A DNA stretch of 64,000 nt from Siphlonurus alternatus (GCA_949825025.1 OX463784.1:9741431-9805430); one strand, 5' to 3'. Counted from the stretch's first letter, positions 1 to 11,577 are shown. A program made the numbers and translations. The notes: a model not told the origin generated them from the letters alone.

Positions 1-2120
1 CAAACTGTAAGTAATTCATCGTTAGCCTGACATATTGATAAAAGGAACTGTGACTCCTCCGAGATTCGAGTTCGTGACCTCAAGAATTCGCAGTCTGATA
101 CTTGTTTGTAACAAGTTAGAACATGAGATGTTATTAGTTCAGGTAGGAGGTAAAGTTAATTGAGTAATTCAATATTAAACCTTATGCATCCATATAATGT
201 TGAAGGATATCGTATATCAAAGACAATAAAGCCGCCGCTAACATGTTGAGAATTAATATTGTATAATCAATTTAGATTTGATAATATATCTAAGGTTTCT
301 GATAAATGTGAAATTAGATACAATATGTGTATGATTCAATTAAAATTTAATTAAAGGTTTATTTAATTATTATTTTGTGCTTTGAATTTCTAATATTTTC
401 ATTATATTACTATATTATTATTATTAAATCAAAATTTTGTAAACTTAATGTTATTTTTAGTGCTGTTAATTTAAAGCCCAGATATTCATAACTATAATAA
501 CATCAAAATTTAAAATATTGTAGCTGTAATATATTTACAATTATTACCTACTATTATTTTACTACATATAATTATGCCTCAAAGAAACTATATTGCATAA
601 ATAATTTTATATGTTACATAACAAATGTAATTGTAATTTTTTGTGATAATTGAAAATTGTTATTTTCATATTTTCTCGTATTTTTATTGAAATTTTTTCA
701 TAGAAATTATTATAATATTGTAAATATTGTAAATATTATTATTTTAATTAATATAATACACTATTAAAGGCTGCTTCTAGCAATTTATTTTGGACTCATT
801 TAATTTTACTACAAACTACCTCTTGTTACATTTCTGCAGTGGTAACACCGCAAAATCAGCTAATATTACCTTTTATTACGATTTTGTATAATTACTTATC
901 TGAATATGCACCAAAGTTAACTAATTAGATGAGCTGGTTTCAGCATTCTTACCTGAAACATAATTAAAAATAAAAATTAATTACACAATACATTACAGTA
1001 CACATAGAATTTTATAAAATTAATGTAATGAGCGTAACAATAATTTCCTTCATACATGCAGCAACTCGATGATCCATATTGTTCAACTAATATATTGACG
1101 ATATTTGTATGTATTATTCATATTCAAAGCAATAATATATAGTGTAAAAAATATACTACTCTGTTATATCGTGAAATAAATAGGAAATTATATTGAAACA
1201 ATAATGTTATTGTTGCTTTTTTTTTCATTGTTTAAAGCTTTAATTAGGCATAAAATATTGTATGTTCACTGAAAAAAATAAAGGTTTAATATAAAATGAT
1301 ATAATGAAAAGTAAACAAATCTGAAAAAAAAAATATGTAATATTAAACTAAATAAAACATTTTACACATTGTATTTACTGTCCCGTGTATTTAGCAGAAT
1401 CAGATTTATTTCGAATTGTTTTGTTACTTATATTTTTATATATTAATGGGAGTTCATACAAAAACCCCTAAAACCTTCTCATACCAATGTAAGAACTACA
1501 GTGTATATAAGGCATACATGTCCATTTATGTAATATACTGTAAATTGCTAACAATTTTTATTAGTTAATCTCAATTAAGTGAAGCAATTTCGCATAGAAT
1601 TCTCTTACACAAGAAATTTTTAGCTTAATTTACAAGAAAATATTGTATATATTTTGTAATAAACAAAAAAATTGTATCGTGGAATAATGGCTGTAGGCAT
1701 ATGAATCTATAATTAATGAATATCATATTTACAATACTATAATTTACTGTAGTGTAAATAATTAATAATAAAATTGCATATTTTTATTAATCAAATTACA
1801 ATTTGTTTATTGATTTTTAAATAACGTGGTTACAAACGATATTTATTTTTAGAAAGTGGTAGTCGATAGTTGAACAAATAAGAAAATTGGCGACGCGACA
1901 GTAAACTGAAGATCACATTGATCACTACAGTGACCACCAGAGGGAGGAGAAATGGACCAGAAGTAAGAGCGTGCGCTCTCTCAAGAACTACTTGGCTGGA
2001 TAAGTTCATCCAGAGCAAATAAATACAAACAGGTACATCTCCGAATTTTACCTCTACATCCCTTGGAATTAATCAGCTGTTTACCATGATCTTCTGTGTA
2101 ATAATGAGTTAGCTGCTATT
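1..2120. other. AT-rich noncoding DNA, no gene seen
   Basis: No ORF of interest and no clear repeat unit. Near the left edge (about 66-92) the minus strand reads GGTCACGAACTCGAATCTCG, which resembles a decayed tRNA-type B box, so an old SINE fragment may start there. A similar motif recurs near 57950. The short ORF at 1830-2018 on the minus strand has no recognisable domain and ordinary AT-rich composition. Confidence 0.6.
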
Positions 2121-2130
2121 TTAGGTAAAC

Positions 2131-2488
2131 TTTTTTTTTTTTTTTTTTTGCTTCAACTGAACCCTAGTACAGGGTACTGGCCGCAATTAAGTGACTGAAT
2201 TTAACCTCCCGGCTCTTCGTAGACCCTACTTTTGTGGGTCCCCTCCAAACCATGACCTAAGCAATCCATCCCAGCATTCACCTGGTTGTGACTGAGGAAA
2301 CCTCGGAAACCTCAGTCCGGGTGGTCGGCAATTGATAAAGGATGTCATCAATCACCTCCCGGATGCACGAGTGAGTGTTCTTTAGCAACCATCACTTGTG
2401 AAAAGTTTGGCGGTGCATGGCTGGGATCGAACTCACGACCATCCGATTATCAATCAGAGGCGTATACCACTACGTCAAGTGCCCGGTA
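2131..2488 (-). mobile_element. tRNA-headed SINE, full length with target-site duplication
   Basis: On the minus strand the element starts with a tRNA-like head. A box A-like TAGTGGTATACG lies at 2461-2472 and a good B box, GAGTTCGATCC, at 2424-2434, spaced as in an internal RNA polymerase III promoter. A body follows with a self-complementary central domain (GGACTGAGGTTTCC then TTTCCTCAGTC, about 2286-2322), and the element ends in a poly-A tail, seen as 19 T on the plus strand at 2131-2149. It is bracketed by the direct repeat TAGGTAAACTTTT (2122-2134 and 2489-2501), the hallmark of LINE-mediated insertion. The central domain is shared with the 5S-headed SINEs in this window. The intact duplication and tail suggest a fairly recent insertion. 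I cannot name the family. Confidence 0.87.
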
Positions 2489-3005
2489 TAGGTAAACTTT
2501 TAGATCTAATTACAGCTCATAATTGCACTTGATATTGCACATATGAGATCGTGGTATAAAAGACATCATTCATTATTCAGAATGAGGGACGATTTGCAGA
2601 GAATTAAAACTATTTTTTAATAGGATTAGACTGGGTGCGCTTTTTATATATCCCTTAAATTGCACATTTGCATATATTTTTTTTTCTCATTTTATTTTGG
2701 CTCCCCATGCAGCAAATTATCAGACAAATTCTGTCCTAATGTGTTATACATTACAAAGAGAGTTCGAAGCCATGCAGTTTCAAATTTTTTAGTTTTGGAA
2801 TTTTGGGAGTAATAAAGCGCAGATCTTATTTTTCATATACATAATATTGCACATTCATGTATTATTTATTTGTAAATATATACGACGTTTTTTTCTTCTG
2901 ATATACGAAACTCTATAGATATATAAATTTTTATTTTACTTTTAAAAAATTCCGTCATGACTTTAGAAATTAAATCAGTCCTATATAAAATACGTGGAAA
3001 TATTT

Positions 3006-3120
3006 CTGTTCGTAAATACACAATCAGGAATAATTGATTATTATTGATGAACCTTCTGTACATGGAACATAAGGTTCATCAATAATAATAGATTATTTCT
3101 GATTGTGTATTTACGAACAG
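3006..3120. mobile_element. Palindromic element, family J copy 1
   Basis: Near-perfect inverted repeat with 50-bp arms at 3006-3055 and 3071-3120, beginning CTGTTCGTAAATACAC and ending with its complement. The 15-bp apex around CTGTACATGGAACAT is nearly the same as the apexes of the palindromes at 9974 and 10563, although the arm sequences differ. No protein is encoded. It is most likely a non-autonomous foldback or MITE-type element. The short ORFs here are accidents of the palindrome. Confidence 0.75.
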
Positions 3121-3557
3121 ACCTATTAATGACACTCTCTTAAAGTTAGGAATATTGTTCTTCCAGACTGTATTAATTACAAGAAAAGTTTTGCTATGCA
3201 CTCTCTAATGATGCATTGTAAGACTGCATGTGGTTATACTATTTTTATTAATAGTAATTATTTTTATGACATGTAATTATAATAAGGATAAAAAGTATAA
3301 TTAAAATCAGTTCTTAGGTCACTTACCCTTGTTAAAGTGCATTGAATGTTTTTAACGTATAGATAAGATTATGCATCTCATGTTGAGTCTGTTAACTTAA
3401 TTGGAGCGCACAGTTTGATATTGTTTATACTGTTCTTCATAACAAGCTTAGGATATAAGTGAACGAAGTTCGAGCCGATAGATCCAAAACCAAGGTAGGG
3501 AAAACAGAGGTAACATATATGCAATACAAGCTGGAAGCGAACACCCGATTGAATATA

Positions 3558-3663
3558 ATAGAGGAGGTCTATTTTTAAGCCAGGCCTAAATTTGTTGATT
3601 TTAAGTGTTACAATAATCAAAATCAACAAACTTGGGCCTGGCTTAAAGTTAGACCTCTTCTAT
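3558..3663. repeat. Palindrome, arms about 46 bp
   Basis: Inverted repeat with arms 3558-3603 and 3618-3663 (ATAGAGGAGGTCTA and its complement, plus a shared TTTAAGCCAGGCC core) and a short loop. It lies directly upstream of a copy of dispersed repeat W. It is probably a MITE-like element. No second copy of this palindrome was noticed. Confidence 0.65.
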
Positions 3664-3696
3664 GCAATTAGGTGGAAAAAAATAAAAAGGCGTACC

Positions 3697-3873
3697 TCTG
3701 GACAGCAAGAATTTTACTCCTGCTTTGTTTCTAGGCGTTACCACTCAGTCTATGAAGGCGTGGTGAACCAAAACTCTTTTGAAATTGATAGACTGGGTGC
3801 TATTCTTACCTCACCAAAAATTACAAATCTGCATCTCTCTGTATATTAGAGCTGCAGCTCTAGCAAGTAAAGT
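3697..3873 (+). repeat. Dispersed repeat W, copy 1
   Basis: About 175 bp matching 15959-16136 on the plus strand and, partly, 24228-24365 on the minus strand. Shared blocks include GGCGTGGTGAACCAAAACTC, AGACTGGGTGCT-like sequence and the palindromic end GAGCTGCAGCTCTAGCAAGT. Copies 1 and 2 can be read as similar peptides in the same frame, but their differences fall about equally on all three codon positions, which argues against coding. Its origin is unknown. Confidence 0.7.
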
Positions 3874-3879
3874 TCGTAC

Positions 3880-4500
3880 TGTCTGGAGGTGCACATTAAA
3901 TTTTTTTATTCTTTAAGACAAATTAATTAACTTTAGAGTGTCTTTGTAAATGGTGAATTCACTCAAATGTTCTTCATTTTCTGCCTCAGTGACACATTTT
4001 TTCATTTCATAAGCCTTAAAATTATTTTAAAAATATGGTTGAAAATTGATTAAAAATTTTAAGTACCATCTTCTTCCTTACGACAAATGCCAACGTTGTC
4101 ATATTATGGTTCAAATCTCACGAAAAATAAAAATAAGAAATGCACCATCAATCATTCTGAAAGTAAAATAATAAAATTTAATTCTTGCTTTGCTTCACTT
4201 CTTTCACTGCAATAAAATTAATTTTAGATGTATATTACATGTAAATTGGTAACTTGTTTATATTACTTTTATTTTTTTACAATATTATACTTTCATTAAT
4301 AAGATAATAAGCAATAAATGCATTTCACGTATATTATATACACTCTTATACACAGACATTTGAAGAATACTGTGTGATTCTTTTTTGGATTAATATGATA
4401 TGTTTCTGATCAATGCTGATATATTATTATTTTATACTTATATTATTATATTTGCAATGTGTTTGCGTGTGGCAAATTTACATAAAATATAAAAAATATG
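3880..4500. other. AT-rich DNA, nothing recognised
   Basis: No ORF, inverted repeat or known repeat seen between repeat W and the tetranucleotide microsatellite. Confidence 0.5.
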
Positions 4501-4501
4501 C

Positions 4502-4771
4502 AATAAATAAATAAATGAATGAATGAATGAATGAATGAATGAATGAATGAATGAATGAATGAATGAATGAATGAATGAATGAATGAATGAATGAATGAAT
4601 GAATGAATGAATGAATGAATGAATGAATGAATGAATGAATGAATGAATGAATGAATGAATGAATGAATGAATGAATGAATGAATGAATGAATGAATGAAT
4701 GAATGAATGAATGAATGAATGAATGAATGAATGAATGAATGAATGAATGAATGAATAAATAAATAAATAAA
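4502..4771. repeat. (ATGA)n / (AATA)n microsatellite
   Basis: About 240 bp of essentially uninterrupted ATGA (GAAT) units, roughly 60 copies, flanked on both sides by AATA units (4502-4514 and about 4755-4771). The AATA edges suggest the array arose from an AT-rich (AATA)n tract through one A-to-G change that spread. Long perfect arrays are prone to length polymorphism. Confidence 0.95.
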
Positions 4772-5053
4772 TTTTACATTAATTGATTTTAATTTAAAAA
4801 GATAACTGTTGTAAATAAAATATTAAAAAATATATATTTCTGCGTCATATTTGAATTACCTGCACATAAAGTAAACCATGCTCCACGCCTCGTCTTTTTA
4901 CCACTAACTCGAGTGAAGGAGCAAGAAAATGCAAGGAATATCTAACGGGAGGTAACATTTAGAGTTAAACCAAACTGTTTTTACAAAATTGTATGAAATA
5001 AGGAATAATTTAAATAATTTTTAATTAAATAAATCACCAATAATTTTGTTTGA

Positions 5054-5430
5054 GGTGTGCTGGACCGGGTCTCGTCAGATCACCGAAATCAAGCAACGCC
5101 GAGTGTGTTAGTAGTTAGATGGGTGACCATTTTCAACAAAAACCACGTTTCCCATGCCAGGGGTACATCGTTGCACTTTTCCACTATGTGGTTAAATTCC
5201 CCCCCCCCCCTGGCTTTGGACCATTGCACTTCCGGTTCATTGACAAAAGCTGTAACGTCCATCCTGGCAAGCAAATGCCGGGATGGATTTGCAAGGCCGT
5301 GGCCGCCCCCGTTCCGGAAGAGCCCGCGAAACGCTCAAGTTAGGGTTTCGGAAGGTTCGGGTTTTCAAAGTAGTATGTAATTAGTAAATAGAAGTACCCA
5401 ATAGGGTTTGATAAAATAACAATAATTTCA
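5054..5430 (+). mobile_element. 5S rRNA-derived SINE, copy 1
   Basis: The head (about 5054-5130) aligns with arthropod 5S rRNA: GGTCTCGTCAGATCACCGAA, box A AAATCAAGCAACGCC (5086-5100) and box C GATGGGTGACC (5118-5128). The body contains CCACGTTTCCCATGCCAGGG, a poly-C run (5199-5208), TTCATTGACAAAAGCTG and a segment AATGCCGGGATGG shared with the other SINEs. It ends in AAGTACCCAATAGGG and a short A-rich tail. Such SINE3-type elements use the 5S internal polymerase III promoter. The ORFs of up to 107 codons overlapping it are not real genes. No clear target duplication was found. Confidence 0.8.
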
Positions 5431-5439
5431 TTTTACTGA

Positions 5440-6000
5440 GATTGGGGTATAAAATATTAATAAATACAGCCAGCAAACTCTTTAAAAGAAGGGTATTATC
5501 TCTTTCTTTAGAGAGAAAGAGAGGGGAGGGAGAGAGAAAATCCATCAATATTTATGATAGTAACATTATTGCGTTCGAATAAGAATATTTTACAATATGT
5601 ATATAATATCATATTACTTACTTATTAAGTTTTCCTCGCAACTTCCATGAACAAGAAAACATATTATGTTAACCTTTTCCATTCTGATAATTCCAGCAAG
5701 TTGACAAACAATATTTTACGTCTCTGATGTCAACAATCTTCACCAGTAAACATCATTAGTACTTCACCACAACCCTCCCTCGTCGTTATATACTTTGATC
5801 TCTCAAGAGTTAATTAAGTTGGCAAAACTTGAACATACATGTTCTATAAGTTTGTGGTTTTCTGCATTATACTTTATAATGATAACATCTCAATATTTTT
5901 GCTAAATATTTGTTAAATTAGCTTTTACTTTGTAAAGGTAAAATTTGTAATTAAAAGTTACAGTTTCTCTTTGCATTGTAAAATTTCCTTTAACAGATGT
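5440..6000. other. AT-rich DNA with a GA/CT hairpin tract
   Basis: Holds a short purine/pyrimidine hairpin at about 5498-5540 (CTCTTTCT then AGAGAAAGAG followed by GA-rich sequence). Nothing else recognised. Confidence 0.5.
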
Positions 6001-6004
6001 CAAG

Positions 6005-6128
6005 AACTGTTTCGGAAACGAAAAGCTGTCGATCAATCAGAAAATACAAAATTTTCGATTGCTAAAATTTTGCAAGGAAATTTTAAATCCTGGTGATTGG
6101 TCGACAGCTTTTTGTTTCTGAAACAGTT
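6005..6128. mobile_element. Palindromic MITE-like element
   Basis: Inverted repeat, arms 6005-6039 and 6094-6128, starting AACTGTTTCGGAAACGAAAA and including GATTGGTCGACAGC in the right arm. The loop is about 54 bp. There is no coding capacity and no second full copy seen in the window. Confidence 0.6.
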
Positions 6129-6134
6129 TTACAA

Positions 6135-7780
6135 TGGATGTAATACCAAATATTAAATGTAATGGTACTGTCTGTGTCCTGTTTATATTGCATCCTATTC
6201 ACCTTAATTATTTGTAAATATACATAGTACAACATTACATACAAACTGTATTATTTTATGCTATATTATGTTTATTTGGGTTCAGTGTATTGATATTGAC
6301 AATAATCTTTTTATATATCTTTTGTGAATTTCTGCAATTTGATAGTAATTAAAATGGTAATAATATTATACCTTTCTACTGTTATATATTTTGTCTTCCG
6401 TAATATATTTACATAACAGAACTAGTAGAAAAAAGTGTGCAGAGGATAAAAATTAAAAAATATTACAGTACATATTATTTGACAATTTTACCAATAATTC
6501 TCTTTTGTACCAGAAGATGAATTTTCCTTGCTTAATTTTTTACTTTAAGTGTCACATATGTATCCACATTTGGAGAATTTATTTAATAATATAAATAACA
6601 TAAAATGCAATTAAAACTCGTAAACATTATTGCATTTTAAAATAATTTTTTGTTAAACATAAAATTTGTAAAACTTTATTTTTCTCTCTTTGCATTTTTT
6701 TTTTATTTTCTTTTTTTATTCTTTCCTCAATAAATTTGTGATGAAAGCATCACTTTTATCCATATTTTTTCCCTCTTTTTACTGGAAATATAAGGTTTCT
6801 TTTGTATACCATAATATTTCTTCATATCTTGGATGCTGCTAAGATTTCTGTACAATGTTATACTTCTCTCTCTCTCTCCCATAAGAAACGCTGGCTAGCA
6901 CAAGAACGGGCTAGGGGCTATATCGCTCGATATACTTGGAAAAGTAGTGGCTGTAGCAAAACTTTGCATAACTTCTATAAAAGGCTTGAGGCTACAAGTT
7001 TTTGGCTTGAATCCCGTAGTATGTATATATATAAAAAGATATCACAAAATGTTATATGAAGTTTAAACATATTTTTACTTATATCATAGTCATAAACCAA
7101 TCAACAATATTAAGATTTATGTATTTAAGTATGCTAGGGATAATGTACTTAATATGTATATTTTAAATTATTTAATGATTATTTATATAAATATTATAAT
7201 AGAAATATGTATATTTTATCGTAATCCTTTTTTAGTGTGAATTTGAATATATAGTTATATAATCTAGTGAAACTATCTTTAAAATTTCTAGCAAAAATAA
7301 AATAGAGTGAGGATATTTTTTGTTTTATTATATGTGTTTTTAGATGTGTATATAAAAAAAATGGAATTGTGAGTTTTTTGCTAGAGTTTCCAGGGTTATT
7401 TTAATGAACTCGGCAGTATTTTTTTTAATTATCCTTAAAAAAAATATTTGCTTCAGTACTAAAATTTTTTACTTTAAACGAATATTTTTGAACACGACGA
7501 AATTTTAATTAATTTTCTGATTTCAAATGTCAATATTTTATACTGTGAATTTCTTAGAAATTTGTTTATAAAATAAACACATCTCATTTGATTACAAATT
7601 TCAAGGAAATAATTATTAATGAATAACATAACATCAATTGATGATATTTACAATCTTTCACTTCAAATTCGTACTAAATTTCATCTATAAACATCATCAT
7701 TCCGAATAATTTTAATTTATTAAAATGTTTATTTTTATACATTTAATTATTTATAATAAACTACTTCGATAAGTAAATTA
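6135..7780. other. AT-rich DNA, no gene seen
   Basis: No credible coding region. The 85-codon ORF at 6802-7059 has no recognisable domain. Its composition is somewhat less AT-biased between 6880 and 7010, so a repeat fragment is possible, but I cannot assign it. Confidence 0.5.
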
Positions 7781-7784
7781 TAAT

Positions 7785-8105
7785 GTTGCTAAGTGCGTTG
7801 ATTAGTTCTCATCATATCACCAAAGTTAAGCATTGCTAATTATATATTGATATATAGTTAATTGGATGGGTGGTCATTTTCTAACAGCGCGCAATCTTAG
7901 TTATATTTTTTTCATTATTTCGTGTGGCTTTGGACCATTGCTTTTTCAGTTAATTAATGACTATCTTTACTGAGGTTTCCACGGTTCTCTCAGTCACTAA
8001 GTAATTTACTATCGGTCAGTATCACCCTGTTCCAGATGAACCAGTGAAATTCACATAATTCTGGAATATTCGGGTTAGTATGTTAATAGGTAGGTACTTG
8101 TACTA
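7785..8105 (+). mobile_element. 5S-derived SINE, degraded copy 2
   Basis: The head preserves ATATCACCAAAGTTAAGCAT (box A region, about 7815-7835) and TTGGATGGGTGGTC (box C, about 7862-7875), with an insertion of AT-rich bases between them. The body has TGTGGCTTTGGACCATTGC, matching copy 1, then the shared central domain CTGAGGTTTCCACGGTTCTC (about 7970-7990). The end resembles the copy 1 tail (GTATGTTAATAGGTAGGTAC). The divergence indicates an old insertion. Confidence 0.7.
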
Positions 8106-8109
8106 AACT

Positions 8110-9930
8110 TTTATTATATTACCTAAATATGGTTTGGTAAAAAATTATGTAATTTTATATTATATTCAGTGAATCCTACTCCAAAAAGTAAAAAAATATT
8201 TCAAATGTTGCATTATTAACTTCAGTTCTTACAAAAAAATCCCTGACATTAAACACATTTGCAGTTTACTTATTATAATGTGTACTTTACATGGCACTTT
8301 TCCAAATGTTCAAGCCATGCACAAATGTCATGTATACTACAAGCTACAATTTATATTTACTCCTCTAAAACTATATTTTTTTTATGAACAACTAGCACAT
8401 TTAGAATTGGGAATTCATAATATTTTATTATATGTAAAACACAAGGTGAATTAGAGAATTAGTATGTTCTAAAAGTTTCCTTGTAATATCTATCTATATT
8501 TATGTATCTATATCTATAATGTTAAAATTATATTTCCAAAAATATTAAAAAATAAAATAAAAATAGTTTTATTTTTTGCATGTCAGTGGTGTGTATGTTA
8601 TGGAATAGGTCTATTTAGTAATGTTTTTTTACACGAGTTAAATTGTCATATATACTACTTAATAAGTGAAATTCTTTTCTCTTTGAAATTAATCTGCATT
8701 TAATTAATTTAATTGTTTTCTCTTAAGAATGCAGCTCCATTGTAGAATTTTAGGCAAGTTTAAAGTTTGTGTTTTTCAACAAGATGTAAATATAGTAACT
8801 TTATTTTATAACTTTTCAAAATTGAAATATACCAAAAATAAAATCATAAAATTTCTCAAAAAATCTTCTCAGTAAATTTTACCTAATTTAATTATCAACA
8901 AATTATAAAGCTAATATCATCACTTTTGAAAACCTTAATTATTATCAAATAGTAATGATACGTATAATAATATTAAATAATTGAATTTATTATTTTAATT
9001 TGAAAAGTTAAAAAGTTAGAAATGTTTTCATTTATGGCAGAAGTAATAATGCAGAAATTTCGTTTGAATAATGGATCTTTATTTTACACGAAATGAGTCT
9101 CTTCTTGACTTTATTGGACTCCATATAATCGATCGTCAAGTTTTAATCACTTATAATGGCCCAGCATACTCTGTTAATGAGTTTTCATATAAACCATGGT
9201 TTATAGAATAGAAAGGTAAGAATAATTTGATAACTTTTCTTAATTGTCTTTCTTAAATATGATTAATTTTAACTATAAATTTAATTTTATTGACAGATAT
9301 TATATTTGGAATATAATGAAAAGTTTATTTAAAAAAAATTAGTTAAGGAAACAATAAAAACTTTATTTCAGATGGTCGTTTTTAAGTCATAAATAAGGAA
9401 CTGAATTTCTATACATTTTACTATTGAATATAATTATGTATAATTTATTAAGTGGTTTTGAGTGTTATTTGCTAATAAATTATTTTAAATTCCATAATAG
9501 ATGCATTCAATTATAAAAAAATGGTATCCCCACTCCTAGTGATTATGCATCCATTAATACGTTAATTTATTATTAAATTTAAGCTTTATAGACATACTAT
9601 TGTTATACGATTATGTAGGATTAGTTGCATACACATAAGGTGTAGAGATAGCACGACATTTTATGATTATTTAAGTATAAAATAATTTAATTATAATTAA
9701 TGTTTACATTATTCCTTTTATGGTTAATTAATTAAACACGTGATATATTTGGATAATAAATTCACCCTTGTTATTTAGGTATTTATGGATAGACGTGTTT
9801 ATAGCAGGGTGTATCCTCAAATAAAGATAATGGCAACGTGGAGATAATTACAAAATAATGTTCATGATTATGTAGTGGGTGTATTATATAGCAGACTATG
9901 ATTATATTTCAACAAATATACTAAGTTTAT
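8110..9930. other. AT-rich DNA, nothing recognised
   Basis: No ORF, strong inverted repeat or repeat family recognised. Confidence 0.5.
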
Positions 9931-9973
9931 AACACCGGAAGTAGCCGGAAGTGTAATGTTTCTGGACTTACTA

Positions 9974-10092
9974 GGCCTGTTCGTAAACCCTACTCGGTGT
10001 ACACTTTCTACACCCAATCGACCTAATATTCCATGTACATAAGGTCGATTGGGTGCAGAAAGTGTACACTGAGCAGGGTTTACGAACAAGCC
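9974..10092. mobile_element. Palindromic element, family J copy 2
   Basis: Inverted repeat with about 51-bp arms, GGCCTGTTCGTAAACCC on the left and its complement on the right. The apex on the minus strand reads CCTTATGTACATGGAATATT, nearly the same as in copy 1. It is flanked by perfect 5-bp direct repeats TACTA (9969-9973 and 10093-10097), consistent with a target duplication. It is inserted into family M sequence. Confidence 0.72.
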
Positions 10093-10183
10093 TACTAATT
10101 CAGTTTTGAACCTGAAACTTTGTAGAGAGATTTATTTGATGAATTTCAACTTCTGTGCAAAGTTTTAGAGCTTTCATATTCAT

Positions 10184-10507
10184 AACGGAGTATCGACCTC
10201 ATTTTTTTTTTTTTTTTTTATTGCAGAAATGGATAGAGGGTGCAAAGTTATGCTACCCTGATTTTTTTCAGATTTTTTACAGCCCTGGAAGTATTTTTAA
10301 AAATTATTGAAAATCCTTTTTGTGACGTCACGCGGCGGCAAGTCCTATCTTTTTCTTAAGGAGTGGCGCCTCGTGACGTCACAAAAAGAACTCACAATAA
10401 TTTTTTAAAAATAGTTCCCGAGCTCTAAAAAAATATGAAAAAAATCATGGTAGCATAACTTTGCACCCTCTATCTGCAATAAAATTTTTTTAGGTCGATA
10501 CTCCATT
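10184..10507. mobile_element. Palindromic MITE, family A copy 1
   Basis: 324-bp palindrome with termini AACGGAGTATCGACCTC and GATACTCCATT. The arms carry the conserved blocks TTGCAGAAATGGATAGAGGG, CTGATTTTTTTCAGATTTTT and AACTATTTTTAAA-type sequence shared with family B. Both inner arms carry a perfect CRE palindrome, TGACGTCA (10323-10330 and 10374-10381), bracketing a GC-rich unpaired core. A second full copy is at 31038-31360 and a half copy at 36451-36585. It encodes no protein. Confidence 0.82.
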
Positions 10508-10562
10508 CAGTCAAAAAAACTTCAACTCGTGGCTATTTCCGGTGGTTATCTTACATAGAATA

Positions 10563-10667
10563 TAAGTGTCGTATAAACCACGAAGTTTTGATGCAATTTT
10601 AGACCTTATGTACATGAAGCGTAAGGTCCATAATAACATCAAAATTGCATGGTTTATACGACACTTA
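10563..10667. mobile_element. Palindromic element, family J copy 3
   Basis: Inverted repeat beginning TAAGTGTCGTATAAACCA and ending with its complement. The apex, GACCTTATGTACATGAAG then TAAGGTC, matches the other J copies, while most of the arm sequence is different. Confidence 0.68.
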
Positions 10668-10795
10668 AATTCTGAGGCGACGAATTTTGTTGAACTTTAT
10701 AAATTTAATAACTGGACGTGCTGAGTTTGTATCTATTGAAGTTATAATGTATGATTTTGTATCAATAATAACAGTAATATTATGAGGGGCATTCA

Positions 10796-10961
10796 CAAAG
10801 CACTTTAACCCCAAATTTAGCCCCAAGTTTTATCCCTGATACTAAACATGGTGCTAAACCAGGGGCTAACCATGTCTAGCTCCTAGTTTAGCACCATGTT
10901 TAGTACCAGGGATAAAACTTGGGGCTAAAGTTGGGGTTAAAGTGCTTTGTGAATGTCCCCC
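10796..10961. mobile_element. Palindromic MITE, family D copy 1
   Basis: Near-perfect inverted repeat running GGGGCATTCACAAAGCAC to GTGCTTTGTGAATGTCCCC, with arm motifs TTTAACCCCAA and AAACATGGTGCTAAAC. A second copy is at 50948-51114. Terminal GGGG followed by ATTCACAA resembles the ends of families E and L. PIF/Harbinger-type MITEs often have such G-rich ends, but I see no clean duplication at this copy, so the superfamily is only a suggestion. Confidence 0.78.
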
Positions 10962-10964
10962 AAA

Positions 10965-11527
10965 TATTAAATTCAATCAAGAATGCATTAATAATAACTC
11001 ATTTCATTGGTACATTAATAATATTGATGCGTAATACAATATTCTAGTTATATTAAGTATTTATTTTATAGTATGTACTCCATAATAGAACTAGCTAGTA
11101 TTAAACGAATATTGGATACAATCATCCATATTTATATTTTCATATAATATTTACTGAAAATATTTAATTTATTTTTGTATTTAATCAAGAATTTCATTAT
11201 ACAAGAAATGAAATTTTATAAATTTGAAACTAATATAAACAAATTAAAACATATGCAAATATAAATGCAATAATGCAAAGTTCAAGTGTACCGGAAATAA
11301 AAAAATATAATGCAATATAAAACTGCATTGATATAGTGTAGAAAAAAAAAAGTATATATTGCTGTCTCGTATATAAATGCGTGTATATTCAGACTGCAGT
11401 ACGCAGGATACAAACTCTTAAAGGTTATATCGAGTGAATGCTTTTGACATAAGGAGACATTTGAAAAGAATTTGAGCGATGTTTCTTGTGAGAGCAATCC
11501 CTTGTGCCAATAAAACTATGCAGTAGC

Positions 11528-11530
<3 letters not shown>
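10965..11530. other. AT-rich DNA, nothing recognised
   Basis: No gene or strong repeat recognised. The minus-strand ORFs overlapping the GA tract at the right edge are products of low complexity. Confidence 0.5.

Positions 11531-11532
<2 letters not shown>

Positions 11533-11573
<41 letters not shown>
11533..11573. repeat. (GA)n microsatellite
   Basis: About 41 bp of uninterrupted GA, followed by a G-rich patch near 11652-11692 (GAGGGGGAGGGGGGGGGAGG-like). Confidence 0.92.

Positions 11574-11577
<4 letters not shown>

Larger units (their letters stand above)
9935..10560. mobile_element. Nested cluster: family M host with J and A elements inserted
   Basis: Fragments of family M (CCGGAAGTAGCCGGAAGTGT at about 9944, the stretch TTTTGAACCTGAAACTTTG at about 10104, CTTTCATATTCATA at about 10171, and GGCTATTTCCGG at about 10532) recur in the same order at 54585-54715 and in part at 59275-59487. 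Here M is interrupted twice, by the J palindrome at 9974-10092 and the A palindrome at 10184-10507. Removing both restores a colinear M copy, so M is the oldest layer. Confidence 0.65.

Noticed and set aside
2424..2488. A genuine tRNA gene on the minus strand
   Set aside because: A and B boxes are present, but the acceptor stem does not close and the sequence continues into a SINE body with poly-A and target duplications.
5054..5130. Functional 5S rRNA gene
   Set aside because: Only the promoter-bearing part is 5S-like. The sequence changes to a SINE body after box C and the 3' third of 5S is missing.
5057..5380. 107-codon ORF
   Set aside because: Lies wholly within a 5S-derived SINE. The openness comes from its GC-richer body and a poly-C run.
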